Source: Lutjanus erythropterus (taxonomy: Eukaryota > Chordata > Actinopteri > Lutjaniformes > Lutjanidae). Taken from it: a DNA stretch of 64,000 nt. The stretch covers positions 42,215,351 through 42,279,350 of the forward strand of contig CM034595.1 in the NCBI GenBank assembly GCA_020091685.1, given 5' to 3'. Positions 35,871 through 48,884 of the stretch are shown here, piece after piece; the first letter of the stretch is position 1, and every line of letters begins with the position of its first letter. A program made the translations under genes and the position numbers. The notes below the pieces were generated by a model. The model was not told where the DNA came from, did no database searches, and saw only the letters and a program-made list of their open reading frames with translations.

Positions 35871-36574
35871 TAAAAATATATAAACTGGAATACATTTTAA
35901 AAATACTACTGATAGACTGCATGATGCAGCTCTAAAACATGACACATAATAAAATTAAAAAGACATGCACAGATGAGCATAGCACATTTATTTATTTATA
36001 AGAATCAAAATTAAGGGAGATTAGAGTTTTAATTAAATTCTAGTATTCCCAAAGATTCCCTCCTCTCTTATCAGTTGAGCTCAAAAATATCATGAAAAAT
36101 CTGTTCTCTGGTTTTTAGTGCTTGTATTTGTCATAAAAAAAGGAAAAAGGAAATGCAAAAAAAAAAAAAAAACCCTTCTGGTTAAAGGAGATCTTTCTTG
36201 AACATTGTAGCCCTAAAGGCATGCAGTCAGACTAAATTGTCACTTGCAGATGGCTGTCACTGTATTTTACTGGTTCTACCTGACGCAGGAGTTTTTTTAG
36301 AATGGCAGATGGAAAAGTTTCCATTCACTGGACAGACAAAACTGATGGATAGGTTATTTTATACCAATTGTCCTCAGAGAGAAGCCTGCTGGACTTTAAA
36401 TCAGACAGCTCTCACCAGAAAAATAACCACATAAGTTGTCTGTGTGAGCAGCTTAATATGACTTTTAATTACATTTATTTTTAGGCGTCGACCTCAGTAA
36501 TAACTGTAACCTGTAATAATTATGACGGGACCAAAGGATGAAGTCAGATAATGCAGCGAAAAGAACAACAAAAT

Positions 36575-36725
36575 CTACAAAGATGGAGGATACGACAGCT
36601 CCCCGAAAGTGAAGCCAACATATCTAACCCCTAACCCTCGCCCCCTGGTGGCTGGCTGCAGTATAGGTCACTCCCACCATGTTAGCAGATGGGACACGGG
36701 CCAAACTGAAAAACTGAAATCCACA
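36575..36725 (+). repeat. Inverted dispersed repeat, plus-strand copy
   Basis: GAAGTGAAGCCAACATATCT-like start, CCCCCTGGTGGCTGGCTGCAG, ATGTTAGCAGATGGGACACG and CCAAACTGAAAAACTGAAATC. The reverse complement of the same blocks is at 40380-40560. Confidence 0.7.
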
Positions 36726-36779
36726 TATTTTCCCAAAGACAGTTTCTGTTATTTTATGTAGTTTGTATCACGCTGATGT

Positions 36780-36960
36780 TTGGTTTTTTATCATTATGTA
36801 ACCTGTCACATACCTAATGTAACTTAACTTGCTTAACTAACATACTTATTTTACCCCAAACCATGATGTTTTCCTAAATCTAACCTATCAGTTTTGGTGC
36901 CTAAACCTAAAACGTGCCTCTGTAACCACATGATGGCAATGGTCCATCATTGGTGCCCTG
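36780..36960. repeat. AACCTAACCT-type repeat fragment
   Basis: CCAAACCATGATGTTTTCC, TAAATCTAACCTATCAGTTTTG and GTGCCTAAACCTAAAAC match a common teleost repeat. Similar to 20010-20110. Confidence 0.45.
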
Positions 36961-38088
36961 TTCTGTTGTTCAGGTATGAGGACTTGTTGCTTTAAATAGT
37001 CTACATGGAAGCATCGCAGCCAGCTTTAACACCATGCCAGGTGACAGTTGGACCACTGTGATGGTGCTGAAAGGAGTGTGATGTTTTAAGGTTGTGGGAG
37101 AACCTGGTGCAGCGGGGGTGGAGGGTGGAGGGTTACGGTGTTACATTTTTATCTCTCATCTGAGCTGGACGGGGTACAGACTGCGAGGCTGCCAAATGCC
37201 TTGAGGGAGCTCTCCCAGTTCAATATTTCATCCTGATGGGGTCCAGTGGTGTGAAAGGGGTCAGCGGTGAAGAGCGGTGGGGAAAATCCAGAGGGAACCT
37301 TCATACCTGGTGAAAAACACCGTGTCTGCCAAAGAGAAGTGCAAAGACAGCAGAGGGAGGAAGGACGGGGGCACAGAAAAAAGGGTCAGGGTTACAGAAA
37401 AATGGAGAGAGAAATCGAAAAAAAGCAGACAAACAAGAAGAGGTGTCTGAAGCGGCGGTGGAGAAAATATTCATGAGACAAAGAAGACAAAGAAAGACAG
37501 TGAAAGCAAATAGAGTGAAATGCTTGACCTTCTTCATTATAAAAAGAGCTACTTTCTCTTTAGTTTTTCTGTCACTTCATCTTAATTTTAGTCCTTAATC
37601 AACCATCACTAGCAACATGGCTTTAAAAAAAAATAAAGAGACGTGTTCATGTGAGTAAGTTAATTGAGCAGTCTGTTTTACATTGGTCACAGCTTCCAAT
37701 TATTTTGTGTGAACTAGCTGGAAAGAAAAACTACATTTTAGTAAAAAGCAGAATACACTTACCTGTTTGAGTGTCATGTACAAAGGAGCTTTTTTTCAGT
37801 CTGAGATGCCTGCGCACAAAAGAGAAGCAGATAAACAAGTATTATCATCAAGTGGAAACAGACTTTCAGACAGAGTTTGAAAGATCAAATAGATCTTTAG
37901 TAACTCAGTTAAAACCAACGGAACATGAAAGACGGGTCTGAAGGCAGAAAGCAGATTTTATGAATTTCATTCAAAGCACAGACAGTGTGAATTTTCCTAT
38001 CCAGTGAAGCGCCTAACAGTGAAATCTCTCGCTTCCTATATCTCAGTTTATACCCATTTTCTACACATAACTGCACACCTAAAGGTTC

Positions 38089-38350
38089 AGTGTGTAAGAT
38101 TTATGGGAAATTATTGGCAGAATATGGTATAAACTGAATATAACAATCCTAAATATGTTTTCATTAGTATATAATCACCTGAAAATAGGAATAGTTGTGT
38201 TTTTGTGCTTTAGAATGAACCGTTGTCTTCTTCAGAGGTTGGCATGATGAGCCGCCATGTTTCTACAGTAGCCCAGACAAACCAAACACTGGCTCTGGAT
38301 GAGGCCTGTCTTGTTTTTTTCTCATTTCATGGCCACTGTAGTTTCTCCTG
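38089..38350 (+). mobile_element. Partial copy of an AAAGGTxCAGTGTGTAAGATTTA MITE
   Basis: Begins AAAGGTTCAGTGTGTAAGAT and continues with TTTCATTAGTATATAATCACC, TTTAGAATGAACCGTTGTC, CCATGTTTCTACAGTAGCCC and AAACCAAACACTGGCTCTGG. This is the 5' two thirds of a very common percomorph MITE. The other copies are at 39283-39414 (minus) and 55085-55370. Confidence 0.75.
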
Positions 38351-38484
38351 CATCTATCCTCTGAGTTAATATTATTAGTTCATCCATCTTTCAAATGAGT
38401 TGGCACTTGAACCAAATTATCCCCAACTGTAATCCTTCACATCTGCTGTTGAGCCCCAAAACTGACAAAATGCGGTAAAATGTA

Positions 38485-38950
38485 GAGATGTCATTATTTG
38501 TTATCTGTATCTGTTCAACCAACAAAACGGTCTGTCTCTGTATCTGTATTACAAAAGCATAAACCATAAGTGGGCTTGGTTTATGCTTTTGTTAAACTGG
38601 GCAAATGTTTTATTTTATAACCTAATATTCACTGGAAATGCAATTGTTGTGTCTACAAAGCATCAAAATAATTTAAAATTGACATACAGTTAATTGAAAT
38701 ATATTTCCACATCCTTACACTGTACCTTTCATCTCTCTTTTTATTGTAATTTAAACTAAATTTTATGAACTGTCTGAAGCACAATCATCACGTCCCCTTT
38801 AACCTGGGGGTTAAAAAGATAATGTTTTGCATTTGAAACTCTACAGTAAAGATATACGACTAATAATCTGCATCACATGAGCGACTGAATAGCGTAGATG
38901 TGACCTTTTTTTTAACTACGCTGAGGTAATAATGGAGCTGACCTTTTCTT
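38485..38950. repeat. Dispersed repeat, copy 1 of 2
   Basis: GATGTCATTATTTGTTATC, CAACCAACAAAACGGTCTGTC, CTAATATTCACTGGAA, CTACAAAGCATCAAAATAAT, TGAACTGTCTGAAGC and GTTTTGCATTTGAAACTCTAC, in the same order as 48005-48540. About 470-530 bp in length. Class unknown. Confidence 0.75.
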
Positions 38951-38959
38951 AATAATAAT

Positions 38960-39002
<43 letters not shown>

Positions 39003-39005
39003 TTA
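38950..39005. repeat. (TAA)n microsatellite
   Basis: An AAT/TAA run with two TTAA interruptions, inside or at the end of the dispersed repeat at 38485-38950. Confidence 0.95.
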
Positions 39006-39282
39006 ACAATGAACTTTTGATAGAAGAAATATATGTTTCTAAACTAAAACTACAACTCCCTCTTTTTTCTCTTGGCATAGATTCAGTCATTTTATATATT
39101 TTCTCTTCACCACATTCTCCATTTTCCCCACGCTTGATTTGATTGGTGTGTCTATGCGTGTCCAGGGCAGTGATTGAAAAGAAAACTTAATTATTTAATT
39201 TTTTTATTTACATTATTAAATAACAGTGAATTTTTTGAAGTACGGGGTTGTGTTGTTGACGTGCCTCATAGATAAACAGCTC

Positions 39283-39414
39283 ATTCTAAGGTAACAAAAA
39301 TACAATGATACTCATTTTCAGGTGATTATACACTAATGAAAACATACTCACCACTATTATAATCTATTTTGCTCATATTATGTCAGTTAATCCCTGCACA
39401 TTGGCCCCTTTAAC
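39283..39414 (-). mobile_element. Short minus-strand copy of the same MITE
   Basis: TTCTAAGGTAACAAAAATAC, TTTTCAGGTGATTATACACT and ACATACTCACCACT are the reverse complement of the left half of the element at 38089; the terminus CACATTGGCCCCTTTAA is the element end. Confidence 0.7.
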
Positions 39415-39559
39415 GCTGTTTTATTTTTAACTTTTGAAACCTGACAGCTGGACTCGTCACTGCGTTTTCTCCCTGCCTTAATATTTTGGTGTTTCCCCGC
39501 TCGCCTTCCCTCCTGTATCATAAGGCTCTGTGTTTTCGTACGAACACCTGGAAGCCTGT

Positions 39560-39830
39560 TCTCGCTCATTATAAGCCAATGAAAACCCCTTTTGGATTTG
39601 ACTTGCTAATGTCTGAAGTCCTTCCCCAGTGGCAACGATCTACGACATCGGCTGATGATGAACTAACGGACTGGGTCAGGCGGCGGAGGTAATTGGGAGA
39701 CGCATAGAGGGGAGGATTACATTTGACAGGTCATTCATCCCACTTTAGTTAATAGTAAGCGAGGCTGGCGGCCGTGAATAGAGCATTTAGACCTCACCAG
39801 TGGAGCCCTCATTGACCAGTCAGTCTCTCT
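39560..39830. promoter_or_regulatory. Candidate conserved non-coding element
   Basis: A repeat-free, less AT-rich segment with CGGCGGAGGTAATTGGGAG, TTACATTTGACAGGTCATTC and GCGAGGCTGGCGGCCG. AATTGG and TAAT words resemble homeodomain sites and TGACAG is a TALE-type (Meis/Tgif) core. Suggestive only. Confidence 0.25.
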
Positions 39831-40379
39831 TTCTATATGTGTTCTGATAGATATGAATGTATATTTTAAATACATACTTTCCATTACAGAATAGACTCCC
39901 AGTACCTCCAGAGCATGTGAAGAGAGCGCTGAGTATAAACACTACATGCCTCACTCACGCACGAATTTCAATTATAGCTTAGAATGTATATAATAGATTA
40001 AAACAAAGGCGTCTGCAGGACAGTGCTACACACTTACTTACATGTAGTATGACACACACCTCTGTGAGACGCCAAACAGATATGCACTCCCCTTCCTCTT
40101 TTTTTCCCTCATCTCTCTCATGAGGCCCATTCTGAGCTGTGAGATGACAGTGTTTTCTGTAAACTGTGCTGTAATGCCGCAGACCATTGACTGTAAATAA
40201 AGATGGATGCCGTGTCTCTACTTCCTCCAGCTGTACAAAAGTCAAACCAAAAACATCCCTCAGCTGTCAATCATGATGTGAAACCTACTATTTATAGTAG
40301 TAAATAACTAATTAAAACCAAACTTATCAGAAAAATGAAATAAATGAAATAAAAATGGCATAAACCATGTTAGAGAAAA

Positions 40380-40560
40380 AATAATTTACGGAGTTGTTAA
40401 TTTGATTTTATTTTTAATGCGGCCCATGTCCCATCTGCTAACATGGAGGGGGCGGGGTTTATTAACTATACTGCAGCCAGCCAGCAGGGGGTGATCAAGA
40501 TGTTTTGGCTTCACTTTTGTGGATCTGATATGTTGTCCATCTTTGCATACATCATTAGTG
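40380..40560 (-). repeat. Inverted dispersed repeat, minus-strand copy
   Basis: GCGGCCCATGTCCCATCTGC, ACTGCAGCCAGCCAGCAGG and TTTTGGCTTCACTTTTGTGG are the reverse complement of blocks at 36575-36725, about 3.7 kb away. 40185-40250 (AAATAAAGATGGATGCCG, CTTCCTCCAGCTGTACAAAA) is part of the same family. Confidence 0.7.
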
Positions 40561-40574
40561 TAACACAAAATCAC

Positions 40575-42170
40575 AAAATTCAGTTGAAACTCATCTGCAG
40601 CTTTTAAAAAACACAGTGGAAACTACAGCTGATCTACAGCTGAGTTAAAGAGATGCTCAAGATTAAGCCACTTAATCTGGCTGCTCAAACAGATGACAAC
40701 AGCCAAAATGTTCTCGTCTACCAGCGTCTTTGTCTCGCTCTTCTGCGTTTCACACTGATGCAACAGGTACCCTTTAGTGACTGTGTGAGACGCTGTCAGA
40801 AAGACTTTTTAATGTGTGATTAAAATTGTGAAATGGTCGCAGTAGTCGGGTAAAGATTAGTAAAAGATCATGTTTTGTGTTAAAATCTGCATGTTAAGTT
40901 TTCTAGGTTATGTGACATAAATGAAGCTGCAAGATGAACAAACTCACGTGACACATGTAACCTTACCTTAAAATTTTTTGGGATCTGTAAAGTGATATAA
41001 TTTTATTCTGTTTTACCTGTTCTATCATTTGCTTTTAAACACTTAGTCATTACATCCACATTACTGATAATTATATATCAAAAAATCTCATTGGGTTAAT
41101 ATTTTGTGAAAGCACTAGTAGTCATCCTTACAATATTGTAGCGATATCAAGGTATTTGGTCAAAAATATTGTGATTTTTACTCATTTTATCACCTTTGCT
41201 GCTTCACACAACATGTAGTTATCGATATCGACCGATATGAAACCTTAGTATCATGGTTTTTCAGCCATATCCCCCAGGCCTACTTTATGCTACATCAAAA
41301 GCTGGTGCATCACATACAGTCGCCAGTGAGCACTTTGCCCGTCTGTACGAGTCACCGAGGGACACGACAAAACGTTTACCAGTGTTGCTCTGTATTTAAA
41401 TTGAGCTAGAGTATGTCATGACTCGCCGTTCTTTAAAATGAGACGATGCTCACCTCAAAAATGCTGATAGAGAGAGCAGATTTTACTCGTCCAAGGTCTT
41501 CAAAGCCCCAATCTGTAATTTGTTTGACCACATAAATTATGCAGAAACGCTCATACATAATGAAAAAGTTTGAGTTATATTGTAGATAGAAAATCACCAT
41601 CCTGTGTGCTGCTTATTAAATGATGAATGAAACCAAATGCACACCTGCTTTATTGCTTTGCTGACATAAACAAACCATAATGGCATCAATAAACATTAAT
41701 AAGTCAGAGATAGTTATCGTCTCATGTCCTTTGTTTGTTTTTGGTAGAAGAGAAATCCTTTTTGTCTAAATTCCCGTGGAGAGCAAATTACAAATCTACA
41801 TCACTTCAAGAAAACTAACCTCATACATGATGAGGGAACACAGATTCATCCCCTGTTGGAACATTCATATCCCACTTATTAAGGTTTAGGTAAATAAATA
41901 AGGTTATTGTTCACAAGAATATTTTAGCTTCAAAAAATTGAAAGCCAAAAATTTCAGCATCAAGCCAGGTAATCATGAAGTTATTAGTATTGATCAATCA
42001 CGCCCTGCAGTTGTGTTACAGTCTTTTATGCTGCAGGGCAGTAATAATGTGATTTACTGCTCCTTCAAAGTGATTGTAATCTCTCTAAAAAAAGAGCTCA
42101 GACAGCTGCATTAAACCAAAATGTCACGTAATTGATTATTTGAAGCTCTGTTGTGTATTTTAATGCCAGC
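40575..42170. other. Intronic, apart from one repeat fragment nothing recognised
   Basis: AT-rich sequence with only short frames outside 41085-41285. Confidence 0.35.
41085..41285. repeat. Fragment of a TATCGATATCGACC-type repeat
   Basis: AATATTGTAGCGATATC, TTATCGATATCGACCGATATG and CAGCCATATCCCCCAGGCC match a common fish repeat ending in GCCATATCGCCCAGCCC. Confidence 0.5.
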
Positions 42171-42174
42171 TTGT

Positions 42175-44480
42175 TTGCTTGACACTAACTCTTTCTGTCA
42201 CCAGCGAACCCGTATCAGAGAAGGCTGGCGTACGAAGGCTTGTGCAGCCGAAAACAGACAGCGCTCACTGTGTGTTTTTGTCCCTTTTATCAGTCGTCCG
42301 CCGTAAAAGTCAACCCGGTCTCGACCGCCATCTCAGCTCATCACTGTCTTGTCCTGTCACATTATCCGGCAGCGCTGAGTGGGGGAGCGTCAGCGGCGGC
42401 TGCTGTGCTGAACTTTGAGACGGACAGGCCTTCTGTGGGCTGTCAGATAGTATCCGGCAAATGACCTGCTTATTCTCCCTCGCTGTCGACATGCTGCCGA
42501 CGTCTCCCCTGACAGAGACACATCAGTGCAAATCACAGACAGATAGACGAATGAAAGGAGACACCCACAGACAGAGAGCAGGGGGAAATAGATTCACTTA
42601 TATTGTCAGGATACCTTGATACATTTTCTTTAAAGCTAACAAATGACATTAGCAAGTAAAATGTAATATTTCATTTGTCTACAAACCGTCTGCTTTAAGA
42701 TTAAACTTTATATTCAGATTCCTCTGAGATTTTGGAAATGGGATAAAAACCTCATATGAAGCATCAAACGAGGCAGCGGTTTTCAGCCTCGGCGGGGGAA
42801 CCCCAAGGGGTCGCAAGATCGTCTCTGGGGGTCGTCAGATGGCTGTGGAGAATTTAAAAAAAGAACCCATGGAGGGCAGCTCAGAATGAGAGCCAAGAAA
42901 CAGCTCTCAGCGACATCAGCTCCTTAATGACATTCGACATAAGGGACAAGTACTCAAAATACAGCTGCTCGCAACGGTTACGACCATAAACCAGCGACAA
43001 AACAACAAGTTCTGAACAGACACAAACACTAACAAAAAGTAATATTTCCCTGTTAAAACATAAAATTGAGCACTTAACAAAATACTCAAGCATGAGTACA
43101 CATTTCAGATTGGAGAACCGGTGATATAGTTGGACATACAGGTTTTGAGGAGCAACATATGCTGCCATCCAGACAACGTCTTCTCCAGAGACGTCCCTGT
43201 TTCAGTTTGAGCGTTAAACATCTTGTCATTGCGCTGCATTCAGTTGAATATAAGTGGAAACACTTTTGCAAATCACATCATTCTGATTCATTTGTGTCTT
43301 ACATAACGTCCCAAATTACTGAATTGGGGTTGTACATGTTTTGCCTTTGAAAAGATTTTATTATTTATGATTATACATTTTATAATGAGTGTGTTTGTGT
43401 GAGTTCTGCCACAGTTTTGTGTTTAACCCGGCAGCCAGTTTGGTGACCTATCATATGGAACGACCACTATGGAGCGTTGGCCTCTCAGGAAAAAGTATTA
43501 CAGCTCAAGACTCAAGCCAAAACGAGACTGGACAGAAAATGACAGTGTCTGGAGCAGCACCATCAGTTGGACCTGCCTGTGCTAAAACATGAAGGTTAGA
43601 AAAAGGAAAATTGTAAGGGAAAAAGGAAGCTATTTAAAGCAGTATTATATAACATTTTTACATTAAAAGAATAAATTAGCAGCACCACACATTACCGGTT
43701 GTGTGTGACTCTGTGTAAGATCCTGAGCCCACCTGAAAATGCTTTTTCTGATAACGTTAAGGATGTTTACGTGACTACAAGACCTGTTCAGAAACACTGC
43801 AAACATCTCTCTTTCTTTAATTGTAGATTGGTTGTTTTCGCCATCTGCTCTCTGATCGTCTGCGGTGGCTTAATGTTTACGTCAGCCTCAGGCGAGAGGC
43901 TGTTTCATGGCAGACAGCTCATCAGGATGATTGACAAGTGTTGATGCTGGAACTCGACCAACTGAGGAAAAACTGCATATCGGGGCTTTAGGAAGTGATT
44001 TGAAAGATGACACTGAATTTGCTGCACTGTACACGGCTGCAGGCTTGCAAAATGGGCATATGCGATACGCTTTGGCGTGTGTGGGTGTTTGCACTGTGTG
44101 TTTGCGCGTGGATTATATGTGTGTGTCGCGGTACATTTGCTCAGGCAACGTTTCCGTCCCTGGCAGGCGTGGCTCATGTGGAGTGTGTGGCTCAGTGGGT
44201 GGCTGATGGGAGCGGAGCTCGGGGAATAACATGTCCCTGGCACTGCAGCTGCTCTCTGCAGATGAGGCCTGAACACATCATGTTTCGGCGCGAGGAGGGA
44301 ACGCGATGCTACATCATGACGGGGGGATTTCTTAAGAAGACACATGGAAAGATGCACAGGAGGTGGTGAAATTTCGGCGCCGAATTTGCGCGTGAATTAG
44401 CCGCCAGTAATAGCAGAGTGGAATAAATTCATACAGAGAACGTTCAGTCCCCTTTCCGCACTTTAAACCCAGTGATTAAT
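42175..44480. other. Intronic; GC-richer patches and one repeat fragment
   Basis: 42180-42560 is GC-richer (AGCGGCGGCTGCTGTGC) and repeat-free. 42780-42860 (CCCCAAGGGGTCGCAAGATCG) is a repeat end. 44365-44470 (CGGCGCCGAATTTGCGCGTG) is CG-rich. No exon was recognised. Confidence 0.35.
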
Positions 44481-44484
44481 GATG

Positions 44485-45850
44485 TTGCCACGGATACGTA
44501 CTAAAATCTCTCCTGATCATTTTGCGCCATTTCTTGTGGCCTCATCACTACAGATTCATTTCACAGCATCTGCACCAGAGTGAAGGAGAAATAACATGTT
44601 TCTAGCCCAGTGCGTGTTTCTAGTAAGAGGTCATCCATTTTCTTGTGGCCCAGATGTTTTTAACTGGCGTTAGCTTTCCAGAGCTCAGGCCCCTGCTTCC
44701 CAGCAGGCTGCAGTGCGTCTGCTCCTCTGCTGTAGTGCTTCCCGTGCCAGTGAGCCTCGCCAACTCCATGTGTCATCCTCCTCTCTCTTCCCAAAAACTT
44801 GGGTGAGATTTACAGTACAAAGGTAGACTGTTGCATAACACGTTCTTTCTCTCCAGTCCAGCTACAAAGTGTGTCAGGGCAGAGGCAGAGGAGAGTCCAT
44901 GCTCTGGTAACGTAATGCAGAGTTTTCACTGTTTTCAGGGTGAAGAGCTGATCTCTCTGCCAGGCTACACATTTCACTGTGTACGACCACATGCATTTCA
45001 TTTAAAGAAGTGGGCTTTACTGCTTCTACCTCTTTGACATTGCCTACACATTTAATGCAGCATGTTTCATAACGCTGGCTCTGGGCATAGCATTGCAATC
45101 AACAAAAAGAGCAGATGTGGTTGATGTGAAAGTGATATAAACTCTGGTGTCTAACAGCAGCCGGTCACCTCTGATATTTTAGAGCTTCCTTCCTGACATT
45201 AGCTACTTTAAAATGGCCTGCTGTATATTTTAAACATTTCATTTTTGGGGAAACACTTTGTGTAAATGTATTCTCCATTAAAAGCCGATAATGTATCTCA
45301 TTTTTTTTTTTTTTTTCAAACTGTTGAGTAGGTGCGTTAGGTCATTCTGCCTTTGAATACTGCCGGAGCTGTAAAAGCTTTTATTAGCCTGGTCTCTGCT
45401 CCTCTCCACATGCATTTATGAGCCATACAGTTCGGAATAACTGCAAATTTCCACCCAGGTATAAAAAGTTCTAACGTGAGAGGACGTGACTTTGCTGCAG
45501 TTTGTTCTGCCTGAAGCACATCTGTGTACGTTTCCGTCATTCAGTTGACTTTGAATGCATTTATGCTGCCTCTAAATATAAAGCTAAGCAAACAGACTCT
45601 CAAGTGATTGTTTTTACCTCAAAGCCGCTCTGAGAGTTTTGGGGCATTTAACATATGTGACATATTATCACCTTATAAAGTTGACATGATGAATGTGTTA
45701 GCAAACATTTACCCACTTACACATCCAGCAGCAATATTGCAGCATTCATAAGAAGTACATTAGTAAAAGCTTTACATTATAATGTTGTAAATAATTGCAA
45801 CTTTCCCAGTCTGTTCTTCAACACAGCAGCCTGGTAAGTGCCCCCACGCT
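44485..45850. other. Intronic, nothing recognised
   Basis: Short frames only; a T16 run is near 45302. Confidence 0.4.
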
Positions 45851-45854
45851 TCAA

Positions 45855-46170
45855 ACTAGAGCTGCTACAATATCAGATTATTGTGGCCAAAAGGATTCAT
45901 GATAATGATATTGTTGGAACCTATAAAGTATGTGAAAAAAACACCATCAGTCAAAATAATCTTTAACGTTGTTTATTGTGCCATTTGTCTGTTTTTTGGC
46001 AAACGAATGTGAGTGTAATGAGGTGGAGAAAGGGTCTGTAACCGTAACAGTTCAAAAACATAAAGTGTGTATAAGAGGTGCTTATTTCCACAGTATTATC
46101 ATATGTGTATTGTAAACATGATGTCAATATTTGATATTTAAAATATCACGGTTACCGTCGCCCCTCCTGC
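45855..46170. repeat. Repeat with CTAGAGCTGCTACAATATCAG and ATCACGGTTACCGTC ends
   Basis: TTGTGGCCAAAAGGATTCATG and GATAATGATATTGTTGG follow the left end, and AAATATCACGGTTACCGTCG the right. It is a recognisable fish repeat about 310 bp long. Confidence 0.55.
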
Positions 46171-46174
46171 ATTA

Positions 46175-48000
46175 TGTTTTAATGTGCCATCAAAGTCACA
46201 TGAGATAAATTCCATGTATGGAGGAGGAAGAGTCGATGGAGGATCAAACATGGACGGGCCTTTTACCCAAGAGACTAGAGTTCATGAAATCGTGTGGAAC
46301 TAATAATCAGCACTCAACTTATGTTTTTTGTGCCTTTATTTTGAAACTCTACCCATACATTGAAACAGAAGTCTGCTGCTGCCTGAAACTGAGATAATGA
46401 GAGCAGTAAGAGTCAATCAAAACCAAAGCGATGAGCTGAAAGACTCTAAAACACACGTGATAATCATCTGTGTATTTGTCCAAGCACAAATGTTGGATAT
46501 TGATATTGTCTTGATACAAGATTTAATGTTTGTAAGAGTTGGCATTTTTTTCTCCCACAACATCCTGTATTTTGCTGATTCTGACACTCTAAGAATGAAT
46601 CATCTCAAACCATGTGTCATCTGTCCTGATTTTGGCAGTTTGTGAGTTTGATCCGGGCCTCGGTGCTGGAAACCACATGCGATCTCCCTGCAGACCGGCA
46701 CTTTTCTTCGAGGTTGCACATATTCTGTGTAAACACGCTCTGTGGAGACATTTTCAATCAGAAATATCCACTGGATCTGCTGTGGTGCTGAAACACAATG
46801 CCATTCCTCAAAACCTTTTCATGTTGAGTGCCACGGCGGATCATAAGTGTCTGAAAACACCCACCAAGGACTACTTTGTGATACTGGGTATTGTCTGTGA
46901 ACATTTCTGTGATTCTTGTGAGACTCCCTCACTTCGCTGACAGCTCAATTGCCGGCATTGTTTGAACATTTCATTGTAGCATGATTTTGATTTGAAAAAC
47001 AAGTGCATTCAATTTTGGCAGAAACTATTGATTGGATCCATCTTTTGAAAAGTGAACCATTCAGAATTATAGTTACAATTCACTTTATTTGAGACACATG
47101 GCACATGGAGGAATAAATAGATAGTTTTTGATTCATCCCTGCTTATTCACAGAGCATCTCTGCTTGACTGGAGCTCAGGGGAATACTCATGTGCTCTCCC
47201 TTTTTTAAAACTATTTATCTTTTTATTGTGCTTTCTGACATTAAATCTGATGTCAAAGTGGAACCATACTGGGAGCTCATAACTCCAACAGCAACCCATT
47301 GCAGTTTCCCTGGAATAAATCAGAAGTATGTCCCTGCTGTCCCTCTTTCTGAGCCTGAAGCCGATACTTTCTCTTTGTCTGAGCCTGAACCTGTGTCTGT
47401 GTCTAAAGGCACCAGTATACTTCATCAGAACTGCTTCAGAAACCCCCTCCCACCACGTCTTTCCTCACCCTGTCTTGACAGTTTTCGTAACTTTCCCGAA
47501 ACGGACGATCTGACATCCACACTGACTTCATGCAGCTGTGCAGAGGTGAGAACGTAACCCTGGTCTGAGCTTCTCACTCAAGCCAATGCAGCACCACAAA
47601 TGCCTTCCTTAGGAGACAGCCCGGAAATATTTACAGACTGTTTCTCTGTCTGAACCTGAGCTTGAACCTGAGTCAGGGTCCAGGTCTTCTTAGCCTGTGC
47701 ATCTGCTGGAGTCATCCCAAAACTGTTTTCTCATACAACCTTTAGCAAATGTCAGGAGAATCAGGTCTGAACATTGTGCAGGTTTGTCCTTTCACACAGC
47801 GGGGGATCGCACACGTTTTCACACACTCATTGCAGTCAGTTTGGTTTAGGCGAGGGACGGCGCCTGGGTAGAGCGTGCAGGAGGCTGCAAATGATGCAAA
47901 AAGTGTCTTCAGCATATAGGAGATGACAGCCGAGGCTTGCAACTCATCTGTAATTACGACTGCTTTGGCACTGATATCAATACTACATGAACATCTACTC
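46175..48000. other. Intronic, no gene
   Basis: 47330-47410 and 47640-47690 carry imperfect CTGAGCCTGAACCTG-type repeats, probably a decayed minisatellite. Frames are short with no known motif. Confidence 0.35.
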
Positions 48001-48004
48001 TCCA

Positions 48005-48540
48005 GTTATTGCAGAGATGTTATTATTTGTATCTGTGCGACCAACAAACTGATCTGTCTCTGTTTCTGTATTTGGATAGAAGACCAGAAGTGGACCTATA
48101 GTGGTTTATACTGGGAAAATATTTAATTTTCTTACCTAATATTCATTGGCAGTGCCTACAAAGCATCAAAATTATTTGATATCTGCATATAATTAATTAT
48201 AAAATATACTTCCACATCCTCTTGCGATATTTTTCATTTCCCTCTGTCTATTTAGTTTTAGCTTTATGAGCTGTCTGAAGCCCAATGCAACCTCCAATTT
48301 AACCAGGGGACATTGAAAAATCAGAAATTAAAAATAAATAAAGTTATATAAATCAAAAGATGTTATTTTGCATTGGAAATAAAAACTCTACAGCAAAGTT
48401 ATACAAGTACATGAAAATGTCCCTCAGATGAAGGGAATAATCTCAGTGCATTAAGTCAGTGATTGATTAAAGCAGGTGCAACCTTTTTGAACTAGGTAAT
48501 CATGTAGCTGACTTTTTCCAAATAATGAGCAACTTATCCA
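48005..48540. repeat. Dispersed repeat, copy 2 of 2
   Basis: Direct-orientation partner of 38485-38950, sharing GATCTGTCTCTGTTTCTGTAT-type text, CTAATATTCATTGGC, CTACAAAGCATCAAAATTAT, GAGCTGTCTGAAGC and TTTTGCATTGGAAATA. The ends are not clearly inverted. Unknown class. Confidence 0.75.
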
Positions 48541-48884
48541 AAATGAGCAACTAATCCAAAAATCTGTTTTTTTTTAGATGTGTCTCTAGTTAACAGACAT
48601 TTTTCTTGGCATCTTTGTGCAAATGATCCTTCTTCTTCTTCTTCACCCTTGGATGCTTGTATTCTTCTGATTTCAAGCCGGTTGTGTTCTAGAAACAACA
48701 CTGACATGCCTTCTTGCTCGCTGTGAATTCTCTACAGACAGTGACCTGCTCTATTCACACATGAGCTCAGTCGGACATTAGACAGGCTTTTTACCTGGGA
48801 GCTTGCAGGATGAAGTCTGTTTAATGTCTGGTCCAACTTATTCAGATTTGCATTCTCACATACACCTCCTCTGAGTAATATCTA

